DNA of 64,000 nt. Source: Phytoactinopolyspora halotolerans. Lineage in GTDB: Bacteria > Actinomycetota > Actinomycetes > Jiangellales > Jiangellaceae. The notes beneath the pieces are model-generated. The model was not told the origin of the DNA. It saw only the letters and a program-made list of their open reading frames with translations, and ran no database searches. Every line of letters begins with the position of its first letter. The stretch's first letter is position 1. The stretch covers positions 222,001-286,000 of the forward strand of contig NZ_JAAGOA010000007.1 in assembly GCF_010550675.1 (NCBI RefSeq), read 5' to 3'. This document shows, in pieces, positions 45,001 to 53,011 of this stretch. Made by a program: the position numbers and the translations under genes.

Positions 45001-45121
45001 AGCGGGAATCGCGGTAGACCGCGGGCCTGATCCGGAACGTGGTGAACCGTCGTACCCGCAACATCGCGAGCGCGGTCGCGTCCAGCTGGACGCGGCCGTG
45101 GGGATTGAAGTCGTCAGCCAA
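42098..45121 (-). CDS. GH38-family alpha-mannosidase
   Basis: A 1007-residue cytoplasmic alpha-mannosidase, the family's usual length. The catalytic domain begins with the zinc-binding HAHIDCAWLWP (His269, Asp271), and the nucleophile is Asp381 in WLPDSFGYSAALPQ. The middle and C-terminal beta domains follow. The open frame extends to 45940 across the upstream permease gene; the true start is the TTG at 45121, seven bases after GGGAG. It removes alpha-linked mannose from glycan fragments imported by operon II. Confidence 0.92.
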   Translation of the reverse strand: MADDFNPHGRVQLDATALAMLRVRRFTTFRIRPAVYRDSRSVQLAAWTVGGEPVPFEHAVAQPFEPFSIGQEWGRPWDTVWFDVRGEVPADWDPAETELVVDLGFTDEQPGFQAEGTVYRPDGTVVKGLEPLNAWVPLPEPGPFRLLIEAAANPVVQVPYEYEPTTLGDKATAGDAPQYRLAEVSVSRRDRVVWELLQDIVTLDGLVDVLPAAGSRRAEIVHALERMVDVMDPDDVPGTAALGRQALAPVLASRAAESSLIVSAVGHAHIDCAWLWPTRETVRKVARTFANVLDLAERHPGFVFAASSAQQYAWLKESQPALFERVRKAVAAGVIRPVGGMWVESDTNMPGGEALARQFVLGKRFFLEEFGVDSEEVWLPDSFGYSAALPQLVRAAGARYFLTQKPSWNETNPMPHSSFHWEGIDGSRVFTHFPPAETYNSDLGAHDLARTERSFRQKGAARHVLGLFGWGDGGGGPTREMLAAAERKQDLDGSPRVRLSDPHSFFTTAEEELSDPPVWVGEMYLELHRGTLISQQRSKRGNRHSEALLREAELWAATAAVQRGAPYPYDALESAWQTVLLQQFHDILPGTSIAWVHQEAERNYQRVAADLTRLIDTSLDTLGGDGDTPLAANAGPYARHGVPACGISVATEIAPAAPYADGDRFVLEDSSLRVEVDRDGTLSSVVDRTTERELLPGGVPGGVLQLFRDTPREWDAWDINDEDKRSGRDLREPVSVGIADDAVLVRHELGATSIEMTIRLVDGRVEYGFEIDWHESEKLLKLAFPLDVRAERATSEIQFGHLHRPIHQNTSWDAAKFETVAHRWIHVGEPGYGVAIANDVVYGHDVRNGQAPDGRPMTTARLSLLRAPRYPDPGADQGRHSFTVSLRPGGIPEAIADGYAQHLPLRVARGAPVEPLLRVTDPAVVVESVKLAEDRSGDVVVRLYEAHGNRSAATVHTSFAWSDVAATDLLEREKPSQTVRGVRTGSGVDLLLRPFELLTLRFRNPAA

Positions 45122-45201
45122 GATGTATCTCCCGGGGGAAGTGAACGTACTCGCGGCACGGCGCTGTGCTCGCTGCCTACGGCTGGTTGGGGACGGATCG
45201 A

Positions 45202-46083
45202 TCAGCCCTTGAGCGCCCCGCCGAGGCTGGATCGCAGCAGGTGTCGCCGGAGGAACCCGTAGAGGATCGCCGGCGGCACCATGTAGACCATCGCGCTGGC
45301 GGCGAGCACGCCCCAGTCCACCTGGTTGAACGCGGTGAAGGCGCGGAACAGGCCGATGGACAGCGGGTACAGGTCGGGATCCTGCAGCAGCACCAGCGGG
45401 GTGAGGAAGTCGCCCCACACGGCCATGAACGTCAGCATCGCTGCGGCCCCGAGACCAGGGCCCACCAGCGGAAGGATGACCTTGTGGATGGCTCCCAGGC
45501 GGGTGCTGCCGTCCATCCACGCGGCTTCCTCGAGCTCGAACGGTATCGCGTCGATCGTCCCCTTCAGCAGCCACAACGTGATCGGCAGAGCGGCCGCCGC
45601 CTCCACCAGAATCAGGCCGAGGTAGCTGTTGTCCAGCTGCATCTTGACCATCATCAGGTAGAGCGCCACGATCGTCGCCGGCGGCGGGATCACCCGGATG
45701 AGCAAGATCGAGAACATGAAGAACTTGCGCCCCCGGAAGCGGAACCGGGACAGCGCGTAGGCGCCGAGGATGCCGCAGGCGAGGTTGAGCGCCGTGGCCG
45801 ATACGGAGATGATGAGGCTGTTCGCAAGCAGGCGCGGGGTGTCGGCCTCGGTGAAGAAGTCGACGAAGTTGCCCATGGTGAACGCTGGGGCGCCGACCGT
45901 GGGGCCGGCGTGGGCGTCCACCGCGCTGAGCGCGACCCACGCGAACGGCACCAGGCAGAACAGCGCGAGCATGATCAGCAGGACATACTGCATGCCCCGC
46001 TGGATGGCCCGCACGGACGTCATGCGCCGCTGCGGCCTCCTGCTGCGCGTGCTCGCGTGGTCTCGCATCGTCGTGGTGGCCAT
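45202..46083 (-). CDS. MalG-type sugar ABC permease of operon II
   Basis: A 293-residue CUT1 permease with six membrane segments and the EAA loop (LEEAAWMDGSTRLGAIHKVILPL). Unlike the MalG proteins of operons I and III it has no N-terminal repeats. Its ATG overlaps the MalF stop. Confidence 0.92.
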   Translation of the reverse strand: MATTTMRDHASTRSRRPQRRMTSVRAIQRGMQYVLLIMLALFCLVPFAWVALSAVDAHAGPTVGAPAFTMGNFVDFFTEADTPRLLANSLIISVSATALNLACGILGAYALSRFRFRGRKFFMFSILLIRVIPPPATIVALYLMMVKMQLDNSYLGLILVEAAAALPITLWLLKGTIDAIPFELEEAAWMDGSTRLGAIHKVILPLVGPGLGAAAMLTFMAVWGDFLTPLVLLQDPDLYPLSIGLFRAFTAFNQVDWGVLAASAMVYMVPPAILYGFLRRHLLRSSLGGALKG

Positions 46084-46994
46084 CAGACGTCCACCTTCGC
46101 GAGCCGGACGTAGGTCAGACCGAACACCATGAGGATCACCAGAAGGATGACGGAGGCCGCGCTACCGAGGCCGATCTGCGAGTACTGGAACGCGTGCTGG
46201 AAGATGTAGATGGACGTCAGCTGCGTCGCGGAACCGGGCCCGCCCTGGGTGAGGAAGTACACCAGGCCGAACACGCCGACCGTCGTGATCGTCGTCAGCA
46301 GCAGGTAGAGGAAGACGGGCCCGCGGATCAGCGGCAGCGTGACGTACCGGAACACCTGGACGGCGCCGGCACCGTCCACGCGGGAGGCCTCGATGAGCTC
46401 GTCCGGGATGTCCTCGAGGGCGGCCTGGAACATGATCATCGCGAACGCGATACCACGCCAGATGTTCACGATGATGATGGAGAGCATCGGGGACTCTTGC
46501 AAGGGTGCCGCCGCCGCTCCACCGAAGAGGCCGATCAGCCGGTTGAATGTGCCGTCCTCGCGTGGCGACAGCACACTCGCCCAGGTCAGCGAGGCGACGA
46601 CCTCGGGTACCACCATCGGTAGCAGGATGGCGGCGCCGAACAGTCCCTTGCCGCGTAGCCACGTGCGTCGCAGCAGCAGCGCGGCGGCCATCCCGAGCAC
46701 CGTCTGACCGATGATGGCGGAGAAGAACACGAACTGTCCGGTGTGCCCCAGCGAGGCGAGGAACTCGTCCGAGCTGAGCAGGTTCCGGTAATTGTCGAGC
46801 CCGACGAACTGCGGGTCCCTGGCGGCGAAACCGGTGAGTTGCGTGTTGGTCAGGCTGAGATAGACGCCGTAGATCGCCGGCGCGATGACGAACACGGCAA
46901 TGAGCACCACCGACGGCCCCAGCAACAGTGGCAACAAGCCACGCTCCTGGAGCCGCCGGCTCGGCCTGGCAGCCAAGGCCCGGGTCGATGTCAC
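46083..46994 (-). CDS. MalF-type sugar ABC permease of operon II
   Basis: A 303-residue CUT1 permease (EASRVDGAGAVQVFRYVTLPL in the EAA loop, six membrane segments). Its start overlaps the binding-protein stop by four bases and its stop overlaps the MalG start. Confidence 0.92.
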   Translation of the reverse strand: MTSTRALAARPSRRLQERGLLPLLLGPSVVLIAVFVIAPAIYGVYLSLTNTQLTGFAARDPQFVGLDNYRNLLSSDEFLASLGHTGQFVFFSAIIGQTVLGMAAALLLRRTWLRGKGLFGAAILLPMVVPEVVASLTWASVLSPREDGTFNRLIGLFGGAAAAPLQESPMLSIIIVNIWRGIAFAMIMFQAALEDIPDELIEASRVDGAGAVQVFRYVTLPLIRGPVFLYLLLTTITTVGVFGLVYFLTQGGPGSATQLTSIYIFQHAFQYSQIGLGSAASVILLVILMVFGLTYVRLAKVDV

Positions 46995-48340
46995 TGCGCG
47001 ACCAGACTGTCGCCGAGCAGTTCCGCCGCGTCCTCGGCGAACGCGGCGGCCGCTTCCGCGCCGTCGGCGTTGCCGAGAAGAATGCTCTCCGTCGCGCTCT
47101 GTACCGCCTGCGATACCTGGTCGGCGCCGTCGCCCGTCGGCGGGGCCACGCTCGTCTTGAGCTTCTCCTCCGCATCGAGCAGCGACGGCTCGTCCTTGTA
47201 CGGTGCGACGTCCGCGATACCCGCGCGCGGAGCCGCGGAACCGATGGCGACCAATTGCTCGGCCATCGCCTCACCCGAGCTGAGCCACATGGCGAGCTCG
47301 GCGGCGGCGTCGGCGTGCTCGGAGTCGGCGTTGACGCCGTAGGCGAAACCGCCGCCGCTGACCGAGTACGGGTCGGTGCCCGGCACCAGCGCCGGATAGT
47401 CCCAGGTCGCGACCTTCTCCTGGACGTTCTCGATCGGTGCGGAGCCTTCCGGGCCCCAGTCGTACCGCCAGCCCCAGGTCCCCTGGGCCGCGACCGGCAG
47501 TGTGCCCTCCGGGAACTGCACGTACTTGGTCGGTTCCCACGGGTTCGGGTTCAGCAGGTCCTGCACGGGCAGCAGGCCGGCTTCGGTGAGCTCGGCGTAG
47601 AGATCGAATGTCGCCGACAGGCCTTCGCTCTCCAGCCTCCATCCACCGGATTCCTGGTCGTAGAACGTGCTACCCGTGCCGGCGACCAGCGGCAGGAAGC
47701 CCTCGGACCAGGTTCCGCCTCCCCAGGCGGTACCGGCCGGGATCACGATCGACGGCTCGCCCGTCTCCGCGGTGACCTGCGTGAGCCGGTCGATCAGCTC
47801 GTCCCACGTCTGCGGCTGGGAGGTGTCGACGCCCAGCTCTTCCAGGACGTCCTTGCGGTAGAAGAGACTCTGCACGCCCGCCTCATGCGGGAGGGAGTAG
47901 ATGTGTCCGTCGACCTGAACCGCCTGCTCCTTGACGGAGTCGTAGTAGTCGTCCCAGCCGGACCATTCCTCGAGGTATTCGTCCAACTGAAGCAGATAAC
48001 CGGCCCCGGCGAATCCGGTGACGTGGCTCCCGCCCATGTCGACGACGTCCGGCCCGGTCCCCGAATGGAACTGCTGGGTGATCTTGGTCCGGAACTGCTC
48101 GTCGGTGAGGATGTCGGCGACGAGCTCGACCGTGATGTCCTTGCCCTGCTCGGCCATGGCCTGCTCGAACTCGGGAATCAGCTGCTCGGCGACGTCGGCA
48201 CGGGCCTGCTGGTACTCGAGGAGCGTGATGGTCACCGGCCCCGACTCGGCGTCGGTCTGCTCGCCGCTGTCCGAACATGCTGCGAGTCCGACCACGAGTG
48301 TGGCAGCCGTCACAGCCAGGAAGACACGTTTGCGCTGCAT
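46991..48340 (-). CDS. Sugar-binding lipoprotein of operon II
   Basis: A 449-residue family 1 solute-binding protein: signal peptide and lipobox VGLAACSD (Cys near residue 22). GAGAGG precedes the ATG at 48340; the in-frame codon at 48358 was rejected. It probably binds a mannose-containing oligosaccharide, judged only from the downstream GH38, GH2 and sulfatase genes. First gene of operon II. Confidence 0.92.
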   Translation of the reverse strand: MQRKRVFLAVTAATLVVGLAACSDSGEQTDAESGPVTITLLEYQQARADVAEQLIPEFEQAMAEQGKDITVELVADILTDEQFRTKITQQFHSGTGPDVVDMGGSHVTGFAGAGYLLQLDEYLEEWSGWDDYYDSVKEQAVQVDGHIYSLPHEAGVQSLFYRKDVLEELGVDTSQPQTWDELIDRLTQVTAETGEPSIVIPAGTAWGGGTWSEGFLPLVAGTGSTFYDQESGGWRLESEGLSATFDLYAELTEAGLLPVQDLLNPNPWEPTKYVQFPEGTLPVAAQGTWGWRYDWGPEGSAPIENVQEKVATWDYPALVPGTDPYSVSGGGFAYGVNADSEHADAAAELAMWLSSGEAMAEQLVAIGSAAPRAGIADVAPYKDEPSLLDAEEKLKTSVAPPTGDGADQVSQAVQSATESILLGNADGAEAAAAFAEDAAELLGDSLVAQ

Positions 48341-48375
48341 TGCGTCACCTCTCCGCACGCTTCCCGGGTGGGAAC

Positions 48376-48436
48376 TTTGTCTACTGGATAGATAAAAGCG
48401 GGTCTGATGCTAGGCTCAGTTTTCGGTCAGCGTCAA
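48376..48436 (-). promoter_or_regulatory. Promoter and operator candidate of operon II
   Basis: On the minus strand TTGACG (48431-48436) and TAGCAT (48407-48412) are spaced 18 bases apart, a good promoter for the binding-protein gene. Just downstream, TTTgTCTA (48376-48383) and TAGAtAAA (48389-48396) form an imperfect palindrome around CTGGA, a likely repressor site for the ROK protein. Confidence 0.5.
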
Positions 48437-48518
48437 GCCCAATGTCGACGAACCACGAGCCATACGCAGCACAGTGCGGACTCACCCCGAGATGCTGTGG
48501 CGAGCGCGCAGGCGTCGA

Positions 48519-48540
48519 AGATTAATCAATCTGCTAGAAT
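48519..48540 (+). promoter_or_regulatory. Operator/-10 candidate of the ROK gene
   Basis: The palindrome AGATT-AATC-AATCT (48519-48532) is followed at once by a -10-like TAGAAT (48535-48540), about 60 bases before the ROK start. Occupation would block this promoter, consistent with autoregulation. Confidence 0.45.
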
Positions 48541-48599
48541 AAATGTCGACACGACGCGCCGCTGGGCTGGCTAACATGCCTTGATCAGGAAGGAGTCGC

Positions 48600-49817
48600 A
48601 TGCGGCGAGGCAGCAACCAACTCCGCCTGGCGGACTTCAACCAGGCCGTGGTTCTCGACGTGCTCCGCCGCTCCCCGGGTGCCAGCCGCGCCGACCTGCA
48701 GCGCGCATCCGGGTTGAGCCCGCAGACCATCTCGAACATCACTCGCCGGTTGATCGACGACGGCCTGATCCGGGAGAGTACCCCCAGCGGTAGCACGCGT
48801 GGCCGGCCGAGCATCCCCCTCGTGATCGACCGGGACGGTGCGTTCTCCGTCGGGGTGCACATCGATCCCGCGCGGCTGACCATGGTGCTGCTGGATCTCG
48901 AGGGTGAGGTACGGCATCAGCGGCAGCAGCGCACGCCGCAGGCGACGAACCCACCCCAGGTGACCGCGCTCATCGCCGACTCCGTTGACGCGCTGATCGC
49001 CGATGCCGGCGTCGACCGCGAACGCGTGCTCGGCTTGGGGATCGCTGCGCCCGGGCCGCTCGACGTCCAGGCGGGTGTCATCCTCGATCCGCCACAGCTC
49101 CCCAACTGGCGTAACGTCAAGCTCCGATCGGACCTTCATCACGCGACCGGCCTTCCCGTCCTCCTGGACAAGGACGTGACCGCTGCCGCCACCGCTGAGC
49201 TGCGCTCGTCGGCAGAACCTCCCGACGCGTTCGTCTTCCTCTATCTGGGGTCAGGCGTCGGCGCATCCGTCGTCATCGATAATCAGGTGTTCCGGGGGAC
49301 GACGAACAACATCGGCGAGGTCGGCGACCTCATCGTCGACCCCGACGCCGAGCAGCTCGAATGGAGCGGTCGTCGTGGCGGCCTGGCCGCAGCGTGCGTG
49401 CCCGAGGCACTGGTCATTCAGGCCGCGCGCCTGGGTTTGCTGCCGTTGCCGAACCTGAACGACTACCTCGCCATCGACGACTCGTGCACGGCACTGTGCG
49501 ATCTCGCCGCGGGCGGAGACGGCGGAGCGATACGGATCCTGGAGCGCGCCGCCAAGCGCGTAGCCGTGGGACTCGGCGTGCTGGTGAACATGCTGGACGT
49601 GCCCCGCGTCGTCCTCGGCGGCCCGCTCTGGACCCGGCTCAGCGGCGCGTTCCTTCCGGTGCTCCCCCAGCATGTGGCGCGCGAACTCGTCGTCGCACGC
49701 GACATCGTCGTCGAAGGCTCCGCGGTCGGCGAGCCGGTAGCCGCACTGGGCGCCGCCGAACTCGTCATGGACCATTTCCTGGCGCCGAATCCCTCGGCGC
49801 TCATGGTCGGTGCCTGA
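48600..49817 (+). CDS. ROK-family transcriptional regulator of operon II
   Basis: A 405-residue NagC/Mlc-like repressor: an N-terminal winged helix (GASRADLQRASGLSPQTISNITRRLIDDGLI) followed by the ROK sugar-binding fold (VLGLGIAAPGPLD, LYLGSGVGASVVIDN). The usual zinc-binding CxCGxxGC motif is absent (EWSGRRGGLAAACVPEA) and the GExGH histidine is replaced (GEVGDL), so sugar sensing differs from classical ROK proteins. It is divergent from operon II and should control it. An ATG at 48600 follows AGGAAG. Confidence 0.9.
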   Translation: MRRGSNQLRLADFNQAVVLDVLRRSPGASRADLQRASGLSPQTISNITRRLIDDGLIRESTPSGSTRGRPSIPLVIDRDGAFSVGVHIDPARLTMVLLDLEGEVRHQRQQRTPQATNPPQVTALIADSVDALIADAGVDRERVLGLGIAAPGPLDVQAGVILDPPQLPNWRNVKLRSDLHHATGLPVLLDKDVTAAATAELRSSAEPPDAFVFLYLGSGVGASVVIDNQVFRGTTNNIGEVGDLIVDPDAEQLEWSGRRGGLAAACVPEALVIQAARLGLLPLPNLNDYLAIDDSCTALCDLAAGGDGGAIRILERAAKRVAVGLGVLVNMLDVPRVVLGGPLWTRLSGAFLPVLPQHVARELVVARDIVVEGSAVGEPVAALGAAELVMDHFLAPNPSALMVGA

Positions 49818-49831
49818 GGTAGCCGAGGCGC

Positions 49832-51883
49832 TCAAGTGGCGACGATCGCGAAGCCGGCCGGCGGCAACGTGACCGACGCCGGTCCGCTGATCGTCCGGTC
49901 CGCCACCAGTGCGCCTGACGTGTCGTAGATCCGTACGACGCTGGAAGTCCCCGCCTGACCGACACCGACGCGCCGTGGCGTACGCGCCGCCGAGTGAATC
50001 AGCTCGGCCGAGACGCCGTCCCCGGCCAGCGCCACCCTGGAGATCACCGGTCGCACCAAGAGCGCGTCGAACGCCACGCTGTCGCCGCGAGCGGTGACCG
50101 ACACCGTGTCGAATCCCGCCGGTACCCGCATTCTCAGCGGTTGCGGAAGCAACGCTCCCGGCACCGCGCTGATCCCCTGCTCGCCGACCGTGTGGTGGAG
50201 AGCGCCCAGCGGACGGCGACCGGACCACCACTGCGAACGTGCCGCCGTGCCGTCCTCGGTCAGCCACGACACCGGCTCGACGAGCCGGTCACCGGTACCC
50301 GGCGCGAGATCGAAGCGGGCCGTCTGGCGAGGTTCGAGCCGCAGGTACTCGCCGCTCCACAGCGACTCGCCGGTCCACGCCGGCTCCGGTGTGGCGACCG
50401 TACCCGTGGTTTCCACCGCGTCCTCGGCCTCGACGACGGAGAGGCCGTCCCGGCCGGCGACCGATGTGAGCGCCAGGGCCCGATCACGGATATCGGGGTG
50501 TGCATCGAGCGCGAGCATGGACAACAGACCGTGGATGGTGCTCTCGGCGCCGCTGTTCCGGTTGATGCTCCCGTCGGCCTGTACACCGTCGAAGGTGCGG
50601 CCGGTGGTCGCGTCGTACATCGCTTCCCCGGCCGGGTTGGCCCCGAAATACCAGGCGGCCATCAGCACCGCCAACTCCCCGAAGCCGCCGCGCCCGGTGG
50701 CCTCCCCGACGGCGAGCAGCGACTGCAGGCGCGAGTCGACACCGTAGGCGATCTGCACACGTTCGGTGGGCGTGGGTAGCCAGCCGTTGTCCGGGCCGCC
50801 GGCGCTCATGAGCACAGGCGTGAACGTCGCCGTATCCGTGACTGCCGGGTCGAGAAGCGCCGCGTCGTCCAGCACGCCGGATGCCTGAGCCAAAGCGGCG
50901 GGCATCTGCGAGGCCCAGGCATGCCACACCGAGCGGGACTGTGCCCACGGCAGGATCGCGCCGTACGGCCACGACCTGGCGTCTCCGGCACCCATAGCCG
51001 CGACGCCCTCGCTCAGCTTCACCAGCGCGTCGCGCGCCGCTGCGTCCCCGGGAGCCGCCGTGACGTATGCGGAGAGTCCGAGCACGGCCTCTGCGGTCGC
51101 GTCGGCGCCGTCGACGATCAGCCAGGACGGCACCCGCTCCCCGTCCACGGTGACGAACTGCCCGTAACCGTCGAGCACCTGCCGGTCGACCGCGTCGACG
51201 GCGAGGCGCAGCCGGTCCTGCAGGAAGCCCGCGAACTCCGGGTCCGACCTCTCGAACGCGGCGTATCCCTCGCCGAACGCCCAGATGGTTCGGGCCAGCC
51301 AGTAACTCGGACCGGAATCCGACGGGTCCGGCAGCTCGATGGGTTCGGCACTCGGGTTGAGCGTGCCATCCGATTGAATCCACAGGACCACGTTGCCCAC
51401 GTTGGGGCCGCTGCTGGTCTGCAGGTAGGCAAGGGAGCGCAGCAGCTCGTAGGCGTTCTCACGACTCGTCGGAGCGCCGGTCTGCTGCCAGTGCCGCAGA
51501 TAGACCACGGCCGCCCGGGAGATGTCGTCGGCGTTGTACGCGCCCTGCGAGTAGTGGCCGGTCTCCGGATCCAGCCGGCCGCCCCCGACGCGCTGGAACG
51601 TACCGTCCGCGCGTGGCTCGGCATAGGTCCACGGAAAGGTGAGGTCCGGTTCCTCGCCCAGCCGGTACGTCGTGTGATCGTCCAACTCAGGCGGCGCGGC
51701 CTGGTCGAGCAGGAAGTCGAGATGGGCGAGATGGGCGAGATCGGTCCGGCCGTCCGCCGCCTCAGACGCCGACGAGGACGGGCCGGACAGTGACGTCGAT
51801 GCGGTCGACGTCGTGACCGCACCCGGCGCCAGGACGAACGCGGCCAGGACGGCGCCCGTCACCGAACGGATGATGCTCCTCAT
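49832..51883 (-). CDS. Secreted putative glycan-active protein (alpha/alpha-toroid-like), unassigned family
   Basis: A 683-residue exported protein with a signal peptide (cleavage near residue 28). Residues 45-440 are helix-rich with repeated WARTIWAFGEG / SVWHAWASQMP-like aromatic segments, then AAWYFGANPAGEAMYDATTGRTFDG and NRNSGAESTIHGLLSM, which resemble the alpha/alpha-barrel catalytic folds of several glycoside hydrolase or lyase families; I cannot name the family. The C-terminal 230 residues are beta-rich and probably carbohydrate-binding. AAGGAG precedes the ATG at 51883; the frame opens at 52153. Last gene of operon III. Confidence 0.7.
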   Translation of the reverse strand: MRSIIRSVTGAVLAAFVLAPGAVTTSTASTSLSGPSSSASEAADGRTDLAHLAHLDFLLDQAAPPELDDHTTYRLGEEPDLTFPWTYAEPRADGTFQRVGGGRLDPETGHYSQGAYNADDISRAAVVYLRHWQQTGAPTSRENAYELLRSLAYLQTSSGPNVGNVVLWIQSDGTLNPSAEPIELPDPSDSGPSYWLARTIWAFGEGYAAFERSDPEFAGFLQDRLRLAVDAVDRQVLDGYGQFVTVDGERVPSWLIVDGADATAEAVLGLSAYVTAAPGDAAARDALVKLSEGVAAMGAGDARSWPYGAILPWAQSRSVWHAWASQMPAALAQASGVLDDAALLDPAVTDTATFTPVLMSAGGPDNGWLPTPTERVQIAYGVDSRLQSLLAVGEATGRGGFGELAVLMAAWYFGANPAGEAMYDATTGRTFDGVQADGSINRNSGAESTIHGLLSMLALDAHPDIRDRALALTSVAGRDGLSVVEAEDAVETTGTVATPEPAWTGESLWSGEYLRLEPRQTARFDLAPGTGDRLVEPVSWLTEDGTAARSQWWSGRRPLGALHHTVGEQGISAVPGALLPQPLRMRVPAGFDTVSVTARGDSVAFDALLVRPVISRVALAGDGVSAELIHSAARTPRRVGVGQAGTSSVVRIYDTSGALVADRTISGPASVTLPPAGFAIVAT

Positions 51884-51932
51884 TGAACACTCCTTAGCTG
51901 GGCAGGTAGTGCGCAACTCGCGGGTTCGCTGG

Positions 51933-53000
51933 TCAGCTGGTGCGGTCCAGGCGAGCGACGCCGATCTTGCTGTCGGCCATGCCGTAGAACACGTAGTGCA
52001 CTCCGTCGATCTCCTCGACGGCCGTGGGAAAGACGACGTTGGGGACTGTCCCGGCACGCTCGTCGTCGGTCTCCGGCTGCAGCAGCGGCTCAGCGGTACG
52101 GGCAAGCACCTTCGACGGGTCGTCGGCGTCGAGCAGGATGGCGCCGGCGGCATAGTTGACCTTCTGCTGTTGCGCGAATCCCTTGGCGAGCGTGCCGGTC
52201 ACCCCGTGGTGCAATAGCAGCCAGCCCTCCGGTACGCGCAGTGGCGCCGGGCCTCCACCGATCTTGATCTGCTCGAACGGATACTCCGGTCCGGCCAGGA
52301 ACCGGTGCCCGCGCCAGTGGACGAGGTTGCGGATGTCGGCGGCCACGGCAGTTAATGGCACGTAGCTGATCCAGATGCTCTGCCGGGAGTCGGTCACACC
52401 GGCGGGCACGACGACGCCCTGGCCGTCCCGGATCTCGCCCAGGTCCCACATTGGGCGATGCAGGACAGCCAGGCTCTTCACGCCGTCGGGCGCGGTGACC
52501 GGCTCGGGGAAGAAAACAGTGTCCTTGTTGTGGAACAGGTTCAGGTCGATGTTCAGCTCGTCGTCGTAGGCGAACAGCACCGGGCCGAGCCGCCGCCAGT
52601 TCCGCAGATCATCCGAGACGGCGACCGCGGTGCGCGGCCCGAGCGGGCCGTAGGCGACGTAGGTCATCACGTGCACGCCGAGTAGCGGGATGAACGTCAC
52701 CCGCGGATCCTCCACCCCGGCATGCGACGCGCCCCGTTCCCAGCTGCGGTCCGGCTCCAGCACAACACCCTCACGTTCGACGCCCACCGGCACACCGTCG
52801 TCGACGACGACGCGCGCGAGCCCCACCCGCGAGACGTTTCCCCGCGCCACGAGCCTTGGAAGCAGATAGAGGACGCCGTCCGGGCCGTGGCCGGACGCGG
52901 GATTCAGGACGCCCTCCTCCTCCAGGTGATTGCCGTCTTCGGGCGTCATGACCACGCCGACGCGGGTGAGGGTGTACGGGATTGCAGTAGAGACGGGCAT
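51933..53000 (-). CDS. GH130-family beta-mannoside phosphorylase/hydrolase
   Basis: A 355-residue five-bladed propeller enzyme of GH130 type: the GVEDPR motif (Asp98, general acid) and the phosphate/substrate region IKIGGGPAPLRVPEGWLLLHHGV are visible. Family members phosphorolyse beta-1,4-mannosyl linkages, including Man-GlcNAc of N-glycans; a hydrolytic subgroup exists and specificity cannot be read here. No signal peptide, so it acts on imported sugar. It lies 11 bases downstream of the MalG gene. Confidence 0.88.
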   Translation of the reverse strand: MPVSTAIPYTLTRVGVVMTPEDGNHLEEEGVLNPASGHGPDGVLYLLPRLVARGNVSRVGLARVVVDDGVPVGVEREGVVLEPDRSWERGASHAGVEDPRVTFIPLLGVHVMTYVAYGPLGPRTAVAVSDDLRNWRRLGPVLFAYDDELNIDLNLFHNKDTVFFPEPVTAPDGVKSLAVLHRPMWDLGEIRDGQGVVVPAGVTDSRQSIWISYVPLTAVAADIRNLVHWRGHRFLAGPEYPFEQIKIGGGPAPLRVPEGWLLLHHGVTGTLAKGFAQQQKVNYAAGAILLDADDPSKVLARTAEPLLQPETDDERAGTVPNVVFPTAVEEIDGVHYVFYGMADSKIGVARLDRTS

Positions 53001-53011
53001 GGGTGAGCCTC

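Noticed and set aside
45122-45940. N-terminal extension of the GH38 frame across the MalG permease gene
   Set aside because: Its translation is Arg/Gly-rich and unrelated to alpha-mannosidases; it is an out-of-frame shadow of the permease. A TTG with a good ribosome site at 45121 gives the normal length.
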